Part shown: piece by piece, positions 60,800 to 64,000 of the stretch
How the letters are laid out: the number at the start of each line of letters is the position of its first letter
Position numbering within the stretch: position 1 is the first letter of the stretch
Assembly (NCBI RefSeq): GCF_006546775.1
Contig: NZ_VICE01000105.1
Location: 1 to 64,000 of the forward strand
Source of the DNA: Marilutibacter aestuarii
GTDB taxonomy: Bacteria > Pseudomonadota > Gammaproteobacteria > Xanthomonadales > Xanthomonadaceae
DNA: 64,000 bases
Direction of reading: 5' to 3'
Made by a program: the position numbers and the translations under genes
The notes under the pieces: generated by a model
What the model was told of the DNA's origin: nothing
Databases searched by the model: none
The model's input: only the letters and a program-made list of their open reading frames with translations

Positions 60800-61264
60800 A
60801 TGATGAAGTGCTCGACATCCACGCACGCACCTTTCCGATGGCTGTTGACGTGCCTGCTCCTGCTGTCGGTGATCGCCCTTGCGGGCTGTAGCCGGGAGAC
60901 CCCGGAAGCCAGGCTCCGGCAGGCGGTCGACTTGCTCGGCGAGGCCATCGAGGCCCGCGATGCGGGGGCCATCGAAGACCGGCTCGCCGAGGACTTCATC
61001 GGTCCCGACGCCATGGACCGGGATGCCGCCCGGCGCATGGCCGCACTGATGTTCCTGCGCTATCGTGACGTCGGCGTCACCCTGGGGCCCGCCCGGACCG
61101 AGATCAGCGGTTCGCATGCCACGGTCCGGTTTGAGGCCCTGCTGACGGGGGGCGGCGGGCAACTGTTGCCCGAGAGCGTCCGGGCCTACCAGGTCGACAG
61201 CGGCTGGCGCCTCGAGGACGGAGAGTGGCGCTTGACCAGCGTCGACTGGTCGGGCCGGCGCTGA
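60800..61264 (+). CDS. Small lipoprotein with NTF2-like domain
   Basis: A 154-residue lipoprotein: hydrophobic stretch 12-27 and lipobox ALAGC (Cys 30). The mature part ([49 protein letters not shown] ... [16 protein letters not shown]) reads as an NTF2-like cone domain. It lies between divergent rpfB and convergent acnA. A TAGAGT hexamer at 60729-60734 may be its -10. Either of two adjacent ATG codons may be the start. Role unknown. Confidence 0.75.
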   Translation: MMKCSTSTHAPFRWLLTCLLLLSVIALAGCSRETPEARLRQAVDLLGEAIEARDAGAIEDRLAEDFIGPDAMDRDAARRMAALMFLRYRDVGVTLGPARTEISGSHATVRFEALLTGGGGQLLPESVRAYQVDSGWRLEDGEWRLTSVDWSGRR

Positions 61265-61341
61265 GGCCACCCGGCAAGGGGACTTCGCCCCGAACGCCCG
61301 CCGCAGCGCGGCGGGCCGGGCTTCCGCCCTTCGCGGGACAC

Positions 61342-64000
<2,659 letters not shown>

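Overview
The window is 64 kb of very GC-rich, densely packed chromosome from a gammaproteobacterium of the Xanthomonadaceae/Lysobacteraceae (Lysobacter-, Luteimonas- or Xanthomonas-like). The placement rests on an rpf (DSF quorum-sensing) locus with Xanthomonas-type gene order, tmRNA with the tag ANDDNYALAA, a Fur of the cysteine-poor Pseudomonas type, and bacterial kynurenine-pathway genes. It looks like core chromosome: I found no transposase, integrase, phage gene, CRISPR array or tRNA, and no shift in codon use. The genus cannot be fixed from the sequence alone.

Layout. 0.06-1.8 kb: NAD kinase and a cytosolic-type 5'-nucleotidase. 1.9-4.6 kb, minus strand: a DUF2939 protein and an exported alpha/beta-hydrolase paired with a DUF4785 protein, with a perfect 20-bp palindrome upstream of the pair. 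4.8-17.6 kb: fifteen minus-strand genes with gaps of at most 48 bp and many ATGA/TGATG overlaps. They run from asnS through two small unknown genes, PaiB-like, SDR and PilZ genes into a kynurenine-degradation block (semialdehyde dehydrogenase, carbonic anhydrase, RidA-type deaminase, 3-hydroxyanthranilate dioxygenase, ACMS decarboxylase, kynureninase, kynurenine monooxygenase), then sbcB and a DUF2461 gene. 17.8-28.7 kb, mostly plus: IscA-type protein, DUF885 hydrolase, rpsF-rpsR-rplI, dnaB-alr-phr, OmpA-like lipoprotein, MgtC-like protein (minus), glk. 28.7-33.7 kb: ssrA (tmRNA), a CHASE/PAS histidine kinase, smpB, the ratA-rnfH pair, bamE and fur. 33.8-40.6 kb: recN and the heat-shock group hrcA-grpE-dnaK-dnaJ, with sigma-32-type promoters before grpE and dnaK. 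40.7-46.8 kb: dapB, carAB, greA.

46.8-64 kb is the rpf locus: rpfE, recJ, an intervening acyltransferase gene, rpfD (LytTR), prfB, lysS, rpfG, rpfC, then convergent rpfF and rpfB, a small lipoprotein, and aconitase (acnA/rpfA), which runs off the right edge. By homology RpfF makes the diffusible fatty-acid signal, RpfB activates or turns over the fatty acids, RpfC senses the signal by phosphorelay, and RpfG hydrolyses cyclic di-GMP. The PilZ protein and the LytTR regulator are plausible further parts of this signalling network.

Points of note: a recurring arrangement in which a -10-like hexamer lies exactly six bases before the start codon (candidate leaderless mRNAs) at seven genes; the programmed +1 frameshift in prfB; a carbonic anhydrase inside a decarboxylating catabolic operon; a short-chain dehydrogenase lacking the Tyr/Lys catalytic pair; a consensus DnaA box before dnaB; a REP-like inverted repeat between dnaK and dnaJ; and a palindrome overlapping the rpfF ribosome-binding site. 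I did not find an obviously new multi-gene defence or mobile system.
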